Shown here one piece after another: positions 33,772-45,100 of a DNA stretch of 64,000 nucleotides; positions within the stretch are counted from its first letter, which is position 1, and each line of letters starts with the position of its first letter. This DNA is from Linum tenue (taxonomy: Eukaryota > Streptophyta > Magnoliopsida > Malpighiales > Linaceae). Both the position numbers and the translations under genes were made by a program. Where the stretch lies: positions 11,926,150 through 11,990,149 of the forward strand of contig CAMGYJ010000004.1 of the NCBI GenBank assembly GCA_946122785.1, in the 5' to 3' direction. The notes under the pieces are model-generated. The model did no database searches, was not told where the DNA came from, and saw only the letters and a list, made by a program, of their open reading frames with translations.

Positions 33772-34378
33772 GTCGACGTCGGGGAGAAGTCGGGGAAGCT
33801 GGACCCTGCTGTGTGATCGAGGGGAGTTACATATACGTTGAAACGTCACGGGGAATCCGGAGCAGGTGCCGGCGAGGAGATGTCGTCTTGTCTCGCCGGT
33901 TCTCTCTACTCCAACTGCCGGCGAGGAGGTGCCGAGCATGTGTCGATGCCGAGTCGAGCTTCTGATCGCAAGGGGAGAACTCAGGGGGAGGGCTTCTGTA
34001 TTAGCTTAGAGATTTTTAATTTTTTTTAATTAATTGATTTGGAACACAATAAAATAATCAACCGAAGTTAGGAGCAAAATGGGGGTAATTGGGTCATTTC
34101 ACACCTCATTTAACGGCTACTTAATGGATAATTAGACAGAAGGGTAGAATCGTTACGTTTTAATACTAGAAGGGTACATTTGTGCAAAAATTTAGTAGAG
34201 GGGTATATTTGTTAACTTATCATTGTAGAGGGGTACAAAATGCTATTAATCCAATTTAATATTAAATAATTAAGTGAGCTAATATTGTATAAAAAGAAGT
34301 TGACCCGACCCTATGACCCGACTCAGCCCAGCCCGACCCAACAAGGCCAAATGAGAATAGGGTCGGACCAAATATTTG

Positions 34379-36141
34379 GGGACCGGATCACCTCAGTAAC
34401 CATTCCATCAGTAACCATCAGTAACCCCTTCCCCTGGCCCCCACGTGTCAGCTTTTTCTTTTTATTTAAATTAAACACGGAGGGGCACTAAGGTAAAATT
34501 GCACCCCTATTTAATGATGTCTCTGACGCGCTGACGCTGACCAGGTCACATCAGCGCCTTCTCTCTCCTCAAACAACCTTTAATTTTCTTTCTCTTAATC
34601 TTTAACGGACGATTTCTCACTCGTTTTAAGTCGGAATTTAATTTTTTTTGCACAGTTAGATCAGATTAATTGTGCTCTTCAAAATGATATCCACTTTGAT
34701 ATTTTTCAGACATAAAAAAATTTGTCAGTTATTACAAATCTATACCATATGGTAATGACTGGTATTGACCATACCATATGGTATGAAAAAATTTGTCACA
34801 TCAATATATATTACGTTATCACCCAATACCATATGGTATAGTGTGGTAATATCAATATATATTTCGTTACCACCCAATACCATCTGGTATAGTGTGGTAA
34901 TATCAATATATATTTCGTTACCACCCAATACCATATGGTATAGTGTGGTAATATCAATATATATTTCGTTACCACCCAATACCACCATAGTAGAACATGG
35001 TTAATCGAATGAACACAAATTAATTGTAATTACCATACAATACCACATGGTATGAGAAGGTAAAACCATACTAAAATAATATAAATCTAATTACAACCCT
35101 TTACTACCATAGTAAAACACGATATCCATAAAAATACATTTCGTTACCACACTTTACCATATGGTATAGACACTTTACCATATGGTATAGACACATTACC
35201 ATATGGTATATACACATTACCATATGGTATATACAAATTACCATATGGTATAGTGTGGTATATACACATTACCATATGGTATATACACATTACCATGTGG
35301 TATAGTGTAGTAATCTCGGTATATATATACAATTACGACTCTCTTCACTTTCTTCTCCAACTTCATTGTCTTCTAACTCTTTTTTCTCAGAACTGGAGTC
35401 GATTACCACCCACTACCACCATGATAAAACTCGTGACCATAAAGATACATTTAGTTATCACACATTACCATATGATATAGTGTGGTAATATCAATATATA
35501 TTACCTAAAAGGAAGAAAAACAGAAGGAGGGAGAGTCAAAAAAACTCGTCTTCTGTTCCTCTCATTTCTCCTCCGCAATCAAGAACACCAAATGCAACAA
35601 AAAAAGAGGAGGAAGATCGGAATTGAAAATTCACAAACAAATACTAAAATATAAAACATGCAAACTTAACTCACATAGATCCGTCCCCTCTTGATCAATA
35701 TGAAACGTCATCTATTTTGAGGCCGAGAAAAGAAAGAACATAAGGAAGAAGCAGCTGCAAAGAAGGATTTGGAGCGTCACCAGATTTTGAGGCATGATGC
35801 TGCAATTTTTCTTTGTCAATCGTTGAAGAAAAAAATAAAGAACAAAAGAAAGGAACATATCTAGATCTGGGAAAAGGAGTTTGGAAGAGAGAAGGAAGAG
35901 AGGAAGGGAAAGAGAAAAGAGGGAGGAAGAGAAAAGTCTGGTTTCTCTTTTCTCCGTAAAAGTAATAATATAAATGCTAGAAAAGTAGAAAAAGACAAGA
36001 AATAAAATTCAAAAACCGGACAAAAATGCCCCTGACCATCACCGCATCAACCACAGCCACACGATCAGCCCGACCCAGATCTACGGTCCTAAAATGGTTA
36101 CTCACGGGTGAGTAACAAAGGGTTACTCACCCTATCCTAAG
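34379..36141. mobile_element. MULE-like element with internal palindrome satellite
   Basis: 1763 bp between perfect 11-bp direct repeats CCAAATATTTG (34368-34378, 36142-36152). The terminal similarity is weak (GGATCACCTCAGTAACC versus opposite-strand GGATAGGGTGAGTAACC), with further GGTTACTCA/TCAGTAACC words at both ends. No transposase is present. The interior carries the ACCATATGGT array at 34735-35500 and a purine-rich stretch (35520-35940). Confidence 0.7.
34735..35500. repeat. ACCATATGGT palindrome array
   Basis: More than fifteen copies of the 10-bp palindrome ACCATATGGT or close variants, often inside a longer CACATTACCATATGGTATA context. Two higher-order units occur: about 52-53 bp (ATAGTGTGGTAATATCAATA repeated at 34848, 34900 and 34942) and about 20 bp (35150-35300). 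Open frames through it (for example 34740-34988 minus, repeating GGNEIYIDITTLY) arise from the repetition. Confidence 0.9.
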
Positions 36142-36460
36142 CCAAATATTTGAGCATGAGCATACAGGCCAGGGCTGGATTTTTTTGGGTAGTGACAGGG
36201 TCAGGGCTGGGTTTGGCCCAGTTTCACCCCTAGTTAGTATCCATTATCCTGCCACTCAAGCTCCGAAGATCTGCAATTCGACTGAAGCTTTGAAGATCTG
36301 GAAGTCGACTGAAGCTCAAACGAAAAGTGACGCCATTCGAGAGTACTTTTAACTCTATCCGCGCCAGTACTGCTCCCAATTCCGCAATCCCAATTGAACT
36401 CGGACCCCGCCCGACCACGCGAACTAGTTTTGCCGATCTCACTGCCGTCGGAGCTCTGCC

Positions 36461-37474
36461 ATGGGGCTTCTCAGCATCATCAGAAAGATCAAGCGAAAAG
36501 AGAAGGAAATGCGTATTCTCATGGTGTGCGTAGCTCTGTTTCCCTCTCTCTTCCACTTCTCCATTTCCAATTTCCTCCACATCCACAGCAGCTCGAAATC
36601 TAATCGGGGATAATTTCCCAATCATCTTTTTCCTTTCCGCAGCGGCCTGGACAACTCCGGGAAGACGACGATTGTCCTGAAGATCAACGGAGAAGACACC
36701 AGCGTCATCAGTCCTACCCTCGGCTTCAACATCAAGACCATCACTTACCACAAGTAAGAAATAACCCACCACAAACCCTAATTTCAATTTCCACACCCCC
36801 TCTTTTCTGATTGTAGTCTCAGTAGAATTGTCTTTGTTATGTGTCTGCAAGGTATATGTTGAATATATGGGATGTTGGTGGGCAGAAAACGATAAGGTCG
36901 TATTGGAGGAACTACTTTGAGCAAACTGATGGCCTGGTTTGGGTTGTGGATAGTTCAGATCTTAGGAGGCTAGGTGATTGCAAAATGGAACTTGAAAATC
37001 TGTTGAAGGAAGAGGTACTTAACTATTAATCTGGTTTCTCTCTGCCCACTTTGCTGCTGCTGCCGAATTTCAGCTCCTGGCCTTTAGTATTCATAACTGT
37101 TTGCTATTTTTGATTTGGCAGAGGCTATCTGGAGCTTCTTTGCTGATATTTGCTAACAAGCAAGACATCAATGGGGCTCTTACACCCGAGGAAATCGCCA
37201 AGGTACTACTACAAAAGGCCTTCTTGACAATGGAACTATTATGATCCCAATTCCCAATGCATATTGACATGGGAGAATCTTCTGTGTATTCTTTTTCCGT
37301 TCTGGGTTTAGTAACTCTGGTTTGATGCTTTTGTAGGTACTGAACTTGGATAACATGGATAGAACCAGGCATTGGAAGATCATCGGTTGTAGCGCATATA
37401 CGGGTGAAGGTCTGCTTGAGGGATTTGACTGGCTAGTTCAAGATATCGCCTCCAGAATATATGTGCTTGACTAA
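36461..37474 (+). CDS. ARL2: ADP-ribosylation-factor-like GTPase ARL2 (TITAN5-type), five exons
   Basis: A small GTPase of the ARF family acting with tubulin-folding cofactors; the Arabidopsis homologue (TITAN5) is essential in embryo and endosperm. Exons: 36461-36525, 36643-36753, 36852-37014, 37122-37202 and 37337-37474. All introns are GT-AG, giving 185 codons plus stop, the usual length. Visible motifs: N-terminal [19 protein letters not shown] with Gly2, P-loop GLDNSGKT, switch-[21 protein letters not shown] and the SAYTGEG base-binding loop, ending [10 protein letters not shown]. All key residues are present, so it should be functional. It is convergent with the gene at 37709-38218. Confidence 0.95.
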
Positions 37475-37708
37475 AATCATAAGCAGATGTCGACCTTTTG
37501 TTCTTGGTTTCCTTTTGTATTTGTGAGGATTTGGATTAGGAATTGAGTGTTTTGATCTTAGTCTCGTCGCCTGAACTTTAGTGCACAGAGGCTTCATTTT
37601 TGAACTTACTGGACCTTGAGGCGCAACTCCAAACATGCACTGCTTAGTGCTAAATGAGGTAAAAACATGTGCATCATTCATATTCCAGATTACAGGGGCC
37701 TCTTTATG

Positions 37709-38218
37709 TCACAGAGCTACACATCTGCAGCCAAGTTGAAGGGATTTCATTACAGAATCCCACAACGAGTTGTGCTTCCTGCAAATCTCAGCCCACTTCC
37801 CATCAGGCCAAGACCCCGCTTTAATCTCCTGAACAAGCCTGGCGAATTCATCAACCATCAAAACCTCTAGTTGATGTTGTATGAATCGCAGAGAGGAACA
37901 GATTAGGCTTTGTCGAAAATGGCAACATAGATAACCATACCAATCTTCCATTCCATTCGGTATTCTCAATGCTGTGAATATGTTTTTCAAACAGGGGAGG
38001 GATCAAAAACTGAAGCTTTACCTTACTAGTCCAATCTTTCTGACGAGTTTGGGATTGGAGATAAGCTCCTTCAACCTTGTGGTCCTTGGATGCTGAAGCC
38101 ACTGGAAATGGCGTGAAGGGTGATGGCAGTGGATAAAGAGTATGGCTCTGGTGACTTTCTTCACTAGCCTGGTGCATCCAATGATCCCAAATCGCTCTAC
38201 ACAATCTGTTGCTGCCAT
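37709..38218 (-). CDS. Hypothetical small protein gene, probably spliced
   Basis: The minus strand has a credible gene start. A CT-rich leader (about 38219-38345) holds a tiny upstream ORF of six codons, then an ATG at 38218 opens a basic stretch (CVERFGIIGCTRLVKKVTRA, RTTRLKELISNPKLVRKIGL) up to a consensus donor GTAAGG near 38025. A second open block ends at 37709 (DEFARLVQEIKAGSWPDGKW, then MKSLQLGCRCVAL). I could not fix the acceptor: one near 37870 joins in phase, and another lies at about 37975. I do not recognise the family. Confidence 0.4.
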
Positions 38219-38592
38219 TTGTTCTCCCTTTTTCTTACTCCGCGTTCTCCAGCATGTCTTAAGATTTCTGGGTTGTGAGTTGTTGAGTGACGGAAATGTT
38301 ATGAAAAGCTGGAGGGAGTCAGAGACAGAGAGAGGAACGAGCTGATGATGAGTTGGTTGTTTATGGAACCCAAACGGGGTGAGTTTGATTAAGGTTGGGG
38401 ATGCAGAGTTTACTAATTAACTGCAGAGTATGAGTTAACATATGTGAAAAAAGCTGCATCTTAGTAACAGAGGATAAGTGCTACAAGCTGGAGCAAGTAA
38501 AAGCAGAGGTTTTGCGGGCATTTATACAGACTGATGCATATGTCTGTCTACATATGGAGATGCCGAATACATATAAACTGAGTTTTTATTTA

Positions 38593-40205
38593 TCAGGCCT
38601 TCAGAGGCTGCAAGACTTCATCAATGAATTGCTGGGTAAGAGCGGTTGGAAGCCCCATGACAGTATCGCTATTCCCAATCTGCAAGCAAAAGCCATTCAG
38701 AGTGTCATTAACAAGAATCACTAAGGGCATATTCTGGTATGCAACTGAGGTTCTTTGTAAACCACTAGAAAACCGAAAGGGGGAGGAGAAAGACGAACCA
38801 CTGCTTCAACAAAGGGCAATGTTAATGGATGTTCCAGCATTAGACCTCCAGCCACTTTGAAAGTTATTCCTTCCTCGATCTTCAAAACATCATTACTTGG
38901 TCAGTGAATTGAGTTCAAGAGAGAACAAGGGGGAGAGAAATGAGTTCATGCCAGAATCTTTTACCAGGCTATCGATGATTTCGTCGGGTATCTCATGGAA
39001 ATATACCTCTGCTCTCTCCCAAGTTACCCTTCTCGAACCTGTAGTGAGATTGGTTACAAGGACTGATCCTACAACTGCAGCATGGCTTCCAGAATAGCCT
39101 GCAAGCAACAGCTGTTAGAAACTCAATCCCAAATGAATATCAGAGATGGGTTTGGCTGATTAGAGGACTCAGTAAGCAACCTTTTATAAATTCCCTTGCT
39201 TCTTCCTCACTGGTTGGTTTCTCTCTCACCACTCCTTTATATACCACGACCTGATGAAAGACCACAGAAAGTTTACAGTAGATGGGAGGGTAGCAATAAG
39301 TCATAAACTATATACCCAAGAATCAACAATGTCGATTGCAAAACAAGTTCATCTATCGAAATGTCGGATGAGGAAACCAAGATTCATAGCTTAAGGTAAT
39401 GAATGAAAAGGTAGATGTAATGTAACGGAAGTCAAGAAAGAGACTATAAGTTCATACCGTATCAGCAGTAATTAACAACGTCATATCAGTATCGTTCTGC
39501 AGTTGACCTGTGTTCAGAAGCCTTGCTATGATGGCATCTGCCTAGGAAAATGACCCAAATAGGGAACCATATTAACATAAGCAACTTCAATCAAGAATCG
39601 TAACCCAAAGTATAGTGAATGTTCTTCACCATAGAATCAACAGCATTTAACGAAATGGCTTACAGAAGTGAAGAAGTGCCATACCTTAGCTTCAGCTAGA
39701 GCCATCACCAATTCTTCAGGCTTATCTTTCCTAATGCTTTTCTCATCAATATCTGCAGTCTACAAAAAAACAGAGATTTCAGCTCCTTTTTATATAATTA
39801 TTATATAAATACTCAGGAACTCTTCTCATTATGAAAGAAGAACGTTCGAGCGGTTAAGAAAGCACCATGACAGTAAATTCATAACCCATCTCAGCTAGAA
39901 TCCGCCGCCGAGCCATTGACGCCGAACCCAAAATTATCTGTCACAAATTATCACGACCCAATGTCAGTAAGACGGAGGATGTCGCTTCAAATGTGAAAGA
40001 ACTTCGTTCCACCCCCATTATGTCCGAGAATTCTGCCAGAGTTAGCTCGACAGTGAAACCAAACCCAATTTCAGAACATCAATGAATCTCATTCAGGAGA
40101 TGGGATTGGAAATGCCATAGCAAACACCATAAGCATGCAGCTCCATAATAATTTAAGAAGAAGAAGAACCTTATATGAAGGTTTCGACATTGCTGCCGCC
40201 ACCAT
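38593..40205 (-). CDS. Maf-like nucleoside triphosphate pyrophosphatase, eight exons
   Basis: Maf/YhdE-family house-cleaning enzyme that hydrolyses (d)NTPs, typically dTTP/UTP or modified nucleotides, to monophosphate and pyrophosphate. Exons on the minus strand: 40205-40170, 39937-39866, 39759-39685, 39541-39458, 39250-39181, 39098-38965, 38879-38799 and 38679-38593. All are GT-AG and every phase joins, giving 212 codons. Motifs: IILGSASMARRRIL (substrate loop), TADIDEKSIR, the catalytic LLITADTVVVYKG segment, REKPTSEEEAREFI, GSHAAVVGSVLVTN, KVAGGLMLEHP and DTVMGLPTALTQQF. The length is normal. An alternative start is the ATG at 40190. A MULE lies 161 bp upstream of the first ATG. Confidence 0.93.
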
Positions 40206-40320
40206 GTCGAGCTCTGCACCAATGGCTCTGGGTGGGGGATACGGTCTGCCTTGTTCGCAGTGCGAGAGAAGAAATGAAAGAAGTTGTCCTCCTTTATCTA
40301 CCTATCCATCCAAATTTCAA

Positions 40321-40365
40321 GGACGAATAAGTCCTCCAATTGATTAAAGTTTGTTTTTATGTTAT
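40321..40365. promoter_or_regulatory. Proximal upstream region of the Maf-like gene, truncated by a MULE
   Basis: Only about 160 bp separate the start codon from the MULE. The 17-bp word GGACGAATAAGTCCTCC (40321-40337) recurs at 41813-41829, just beyond the right target duplication, so the original promoter sequence now lies partly on the far side of the element. No TATA box is obvious. Confidence 0.4.
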
Positions 40366-41803
40366 GGCAAAATGCATCTGTATAGCCAAAACTTTGACGA
40401 TTTTGCCAATAATAGCCACTTTTGCGAAAATACACAAAATAGTCATTTCCGTCCAATTCTTTAACGGTGTCAAGTAACGGACTGACTGGACTAACGGCAT
40501 TGCTGAGTTGGCGACAGTTAACTAATAAAAAATATGAGGTGGAAAATAAAAATAAATAAATTAAATATTTTTATTTTATCTCTCCCATCTCTCTACTGTA
40601 TGCAATCTTCCATTCAATGCTGACCTTAAATCAATCGCCTCTTCACTTCTTCAACATATTCGGAAAGCTATCAAAAGCCATTGTTGCTTCCTTCAAGGAA
40701 TTTCCTTTCAGCTCCATTTCAGATACCATCTTCTGTGCATCTCCCAAGCCGAGTCTCCCAAGAAGCAGAAAAACCCCAAAATTGAAAACCCTAAACCTGC
40801 CTCCGATTCTCCAGATTCAGCGCCCGATGGGAAGGTTCCCGATCCTGAACCACCCGCTCACGGCGGAGGTTCTTCGGCTGACCAGAAATTGGAGCTGTCC
40901 AAGATGGAAGGTGCCCAGAAGTCACTGTCGTCTTCACTGTGGTCGGCGACAGAGCCGTTGGGTGCGAAGCCGATATGGAGAGAGGTTGGATATGTCCGAC
41001 GGCGGCTGCTCCAGCTCGGATGTTGACACCAGATCTCGCCGGTGGGTCGTGAGGTGATTCTCTATCCGGACCAAATCTCGCCGAGGGAGAAGGAAAGGAG
41101 CTTCTGTCTTCCACCTCCCAAACCACCATTGAAATAGATTTCCTCGACGAAGGTATCGACTTCTTGATGCCTCCTCCCCCAAGTCGCCATCGACTTCTTG
41201 GTGCGCCATCTTCCTCGTTTCAATATCGATCGTCGGCAACAGAGGCAAAGAAAAGGATGAGGCAGGGAGGCAAACATCGGGACAACACTGTCATCTTTAG
41301 CATTCTTTCAAATCCCTAATATCCAATTGATAGCTTCATCCAATTCTTTATTCCCGATTGAGTGTGTGATTTTCATTTTTTTTATTGTGGCCATAACTGG
41401 TGTGAGTCTCGTCGCTGGTTGGTTCTCGTTCGGGGAGAATTGGGGGAGAAGTTCGGTGAATAAGGAGAAGGAGAAGAGATTCAATCGGAGAAGATGAAGT
41501 GAGGGGAAAAGAACATAAGAATTAAATTAAAAAATTAATTTGTTAAAAAATTAAATTTTTAATATGACTTGGCATCCACTTGTTATCGGAGTTGAGGTGG
41601 AAATGAAAAAGAGGGTGAGATGGCAGCCAGGTAAGCGTGCTGTTAATTTGACTAACGGTGTCATTGACGTCGTTAAAATATTTAACGGAAATGGCTATAT
41701 TTGTCATGAAACTTTCAAAATTCTGGCTATTTTCTGTATTTCGCTAAAAGTGGCTATTATTGTCACAAACGTGAAAGTTTTGGCTATACAAATGAATTTA
41801 GCC
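40366..41803. mobile_element. Pack-MULE-like element upstream of the Maf-like gene
   Basis: 1438 bp with TIRs of about 150 bp (GGCAAAATGCATCTGTATAG; opposite strand GGCTAAATTCATTTGTATAG). The 9-bp duplication TTATGTTAT is perfect (40357-40365, 41804-41812). The interior (about 40620-41280) is GC-rich and open over 146 codons on the plus strand (40617-41057) and 112 on the minus (40791-41129). It looks like captured gene sequence. No transposase is present. Confidence 0.88.
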
Positions 41804-41829
41804 TTATGTTATGGACGAATAAGTCCTCC

Positions 41830-43044
41830 CAAGTTAAAATTGGTCACATTTCAATTCTTCAAATATAGTTTTTTTTTTTTGACAATTCAAATATAGTTTT
41901 CAATGGCAAAAGGCTCGATTTTTTTGTCATGGCCCCAACAAATTCGTAATTGGAATTGTAGGATCTCTTTTAATTGGTTCTTTTATTCGATTTTTTTTAT
42001 TTTACATTGTTGAATAGATCCATTCGAAAATAATTAAGTGATGATAAAATTATTAAAAATTGGGATTCTCTATTTCTATTCAACAATGTACTAATAGTTC
42101 CTTGATTTTGTTTAAGTGATGGTTGAATCTTTGCCTTGGAATAATTGAAATAAAACTAATAATCTCACCCAAACATGCAATCATTGTAATAATCTCATTC
42201 AAACAATCAAAGAAATTAAACTAATTTATAGGTTACATTTAGTATAACTTTGTTGTTATAGTTGGAGTAGAGTTGTAACAATAGAGGTACAAACATAACA
42301 ACTTGAAAATAAAAAAAAACTAAAACCTGTTTAGTTGGTATTATGAGAAATCGTGCAACAGAAACATAAATGAGTCTAATTACTATTTAGGTTTCATTTA
42401 GTATGAATGTCAAGACTAAGACACAAATAGGAAAATAATTAAAGGGATAGTGTATGAGAAAATAGAGGCAGAAAAATATATGAAAATAATATTGGTAATA
42501 AATTTTTGGGATGAGTTGTGCAAAAATAAAAAGGAAAAAAATTTGGAAAATGGGTTGGTAAAATTTGGTCATAAAAACTTTCAAATGAAATTATTTCAAC
42601 AGCTTGTAAGATCTCACAAGAAAGCAAAGAAGGTACTCAAAGAACAAAGTGGTTTCATAGGATTCAACTAATTTTTGTTATCTTGTCAACTCATATTGCT
42701 ACAACAATAGATAAAAACAAAACAAAACATATTTTTAGTCCATAAAAACCACCACTAATAATTAAGAGAAACCGAAAATACTATTAAAGAAAGACTTAAT
42801 TCTTAACATTTGAGAGAAGCCACAAAAGCTTCCTCTCTTAGTCTCTTTCGTTCCTCTCCATCCAGTGCTTTGTAAACAAATACATTCTTCTCTAATCTCT
42901 ACCTTTAGAATCTGATTGCAAATCCTTATGAATCAAGCTTCACTTCACCTTTTCCACATTTCCCATTCTAGCTGAAGCTCTTCCACTGCTCCAATATCTT
43001 TCGGGTCATTCACAACTCAAATAACTTTATCTGCCTAAAGAATC
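41830..43044. other. AT-rich intergenic DNA
   Basis: A short ORF at 42450-42671 has no recognisable domain. I see no element termini. Confidence 0.4.
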
Positions 43045-43049
43045 ATCAA

Positions 43050-43974
43050 TGATGAGGTCTCATCTCGGCGCTTAACGGGTCAAAGGAAACTCAATTCAAG
43101 TGTGTTGATGATTTTGAATGTCGTGTTCCGGACCCTATTTCCAGCCCTTATAACTTGAATTCTGGGTTTCCATATGGTTGGAATTTCACCCGTCGGGATA
43201 GTACGAGTTGCAAGCTTTCCAGAAAGCCATCAAGCACTGCTCGACTCCAACTAGAACTCCATAACGAGCTGAAAGAAGGAGGCTACTTGAACACAGGCAG
43301 GAAGGGTCAGATTTGTCCAAGTATAGAAGGAGCAGATTGTAGTGTTGAGATACCAACTTTGGAAGGCTGGTTCTCGATAATGGGAGAGGATTTGGACCAG
43401 CTGGGCGTTGCAAACGAAAGAAGGAAACTTCTACTTCCACGTGAAGTGGTTGGATGAGTTTGACAAGGCGATTTATCCCAATTTCTAAAAGCCCCAAGTT
43501 GGTACCCAGGACACTACAAACGTGCAGCTCAAGGCACTTACTTGGCCGAGAAGAAACCTTTGGTTTCATTGTTCTTTTTGGATTCTGTTTAAGTTTACAT
43601 TTCATTGTTTGGTTAGGATAGTATCTCTTGTGATTCGTAGTGTTCCATTGTCTATTTATAGGTTTTCAATTAACGTGTAATGGAGATAGAAGAAGAATAA
43701 CCATAAGTTGTTTTCGTTTAATTCATGATCTTCGTTTGATCGTGTTTGAATGTGTGTTTGGGATCAATCCAAGCTCGAGATCAAGCTCAAGCATCAGCTG
43801 GTGAATCACGACCAGTTGTGGGAGTTCTACCCTAAATCGTTGAGCCTCTTTTCCGTGAGAAAGTTGTTCGATTGATTCGTCGTCACGTTCTGATTGTGAT
43901 TCAACTCCCAAACTTCGCAATTCTTGTTGGCTGCGTTGGATGCTCTGATCGTGATCCTAACCAGGGTCATATCA
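43050..43974 (+). repeat. 5' LTR of the gag-only retrotransposon (925 bp)
   Basis: Runs from TGATGAGGTCTC to GGGTCATATCA. The left target duplication ATCAA is at 43045-43049. Just inside, at about 43977, TGGCATCATCGCC resembles a degraded tRNA-Met primer binding site (10 of 13 positions). Confidence 0.9.
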
Positions 43975-44161
43975 AGTGGCATCATCGCCTGGTTCAAACA
44001 CAGGGATTGCGTGCTTTGAAATTGCTATTTTCTTCGTCGTCGGAAAAAGCTCTGTTCTGGGCGTACCAGTCGAATCCTGGAAATTATCACCGGAGCAACT
44101 TCAAAACGTCACTCTAGTAAAGACTCGCTGCCAGAAAGAAAAAGAGAAGGAGACTTCCGTA

Positions 44162-45100
44162 ATGGCGGATTCTTCTGTGGGTGACTTACAAGCGATGACA
44201 AAGGAAGAGTTGCTGGCGTTCATCCAGACGCAGAGCTCGTCGTTCCTGCAACAACAGCTCGACAAACAGAGAGACAATATCCGAGAAAATTCGAACAAAA
44301 TCGATGCTGTGTTGGCCAAGCTCGACGCGATCGCGCTTTAGAATCCTGTTACCCCTCCTCCTCCTTATCATATTCCCCAATCGACGGCTTCAATGGCGAC
44401 ATCGGTTGCGACGTTCGATCCCGGAACAGGGCCACGACTAGCAGGGAACACAGCGCCGGGATTTTACCAAAATCAATTCCGAACAACTCCTCCCCCTGGA
44501 ACCTACCAATACACGCCTCCTGTGTTGTCGAGAGTTGAGTATTACCCTGACCGGTTGCAAGAACAGGGAGGATTCCAGGCCACCGGATTTTACGGGCAGA
44601 CAGGAATGCCTGGCTTGCAGTTGCCTCAGTTCAGGGGTAATAACAGCGCGTCTGAATATTTGGACTGGGAAAGAAAGGTCGTGGCATACTTCGTTGCGCA
44701 ACCGTGTCCTGAATTCCATAAAGTAGCTCATGTTACTTACGAATTTGATGATTACGCAGCTGTGTGGTGGGAACAAACCCAAGCTCGTCGACGTATGAAT
44801 TTGCAGGCCCCTATTGCGACATGGGACGAGCTTCGGAGTGTGACGAGGGATCGTTTTATTCCAAGCTACTATTTGAGGGAGGTACATGAGGCTCTCCTAG
44901 GTCTCAGGTAGGGCTCTCGGACTGTAGATGAGTACTATAAGGAGCTGGAACTTCTGCTGTTAAGAGCTGATGTAAGGGAGGACAGGGAAGCAACCATCTC
45001 CAGATTTTTGTGTGGATTGGACCGGGAAATCAAGCGAGAGGTAGAGTTGAGGCAGTTTGCCACTCTCTAGGATGTCTACTACTTGGCGATGAAGGTGAGC
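44162..45100 (+). pseudogene. Ty3/gypsy gag, interrupted
   Basis: An ATG at 44162 opens a Gag N-terminus with a coiled region (LLAFIQTQSSSFLQQQLDKQ). In-frame TAG stops at 44339-44341 and 44909-44911 interrupt a frame that otherwise continues. The core (44393-44911) has the gypsy Gag pattern: FRGNNSASEYLDWERKV, VWWEQTQARR, TWDELRSVTRDRFIPSYY. After the second stop the same frame continues EYYKELELLLLRADVRED to about 45070. A frame change follows near 45070-45100. Confidence 0.8.

Larger units (their letters stand above)
27999..34252. mobile_element. Mutator-like element split by a copia retrotransposon
   Basis: Left arm 27999-28512, right arm 33777-34252. The ends are inverted repeats of roughly 200 bp, beginning GGGTTAATAGCATTTTGTA and full of TACCCCTCTACTA and ACGTAACGATTCTACCCTT words. 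An uninterrupted, inverted relative lies at 48218-49206. The GC-rich centre (about 28280-28510 and 33780-33985) looks like captured exonic sequence. No transposase and no clean target duplication are visible. Confidence 0.75.
34285..36235. mobile_element. Left-truncated hAT-type MITE, split by a MULE
   Basis: The flanks of the MULE at 34379-36141 (GACCCGACC..AGGCC on the left, GGGCTGGGTTTGGCCCAG on the right) belong together. They end on the right in TTTCACCCCTA, a hAT-like terminus. No left TAGGGGTGAAA terminus was found. Confidence 0.4.

Noticed and set aside
34740..35332. ORFs with repeating GGNEIYIDITTLYHMV and YHMVMCIYHMV peptides
   Set aside because: Read through the ACCATATGGT array; periodic peptides follow from DNA repeats.
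40617..41277. Overlapping ORFs up to 146 codons on both strands
   Set aside because: Inside a MULE with exact TIRs and duplication; more likely captured fragments than a standing gene. No domain seen.
42387..42671. Short ORFs on both strands in AT-rich DNA
   Set aside because: No motif, low complexity, no splice context.
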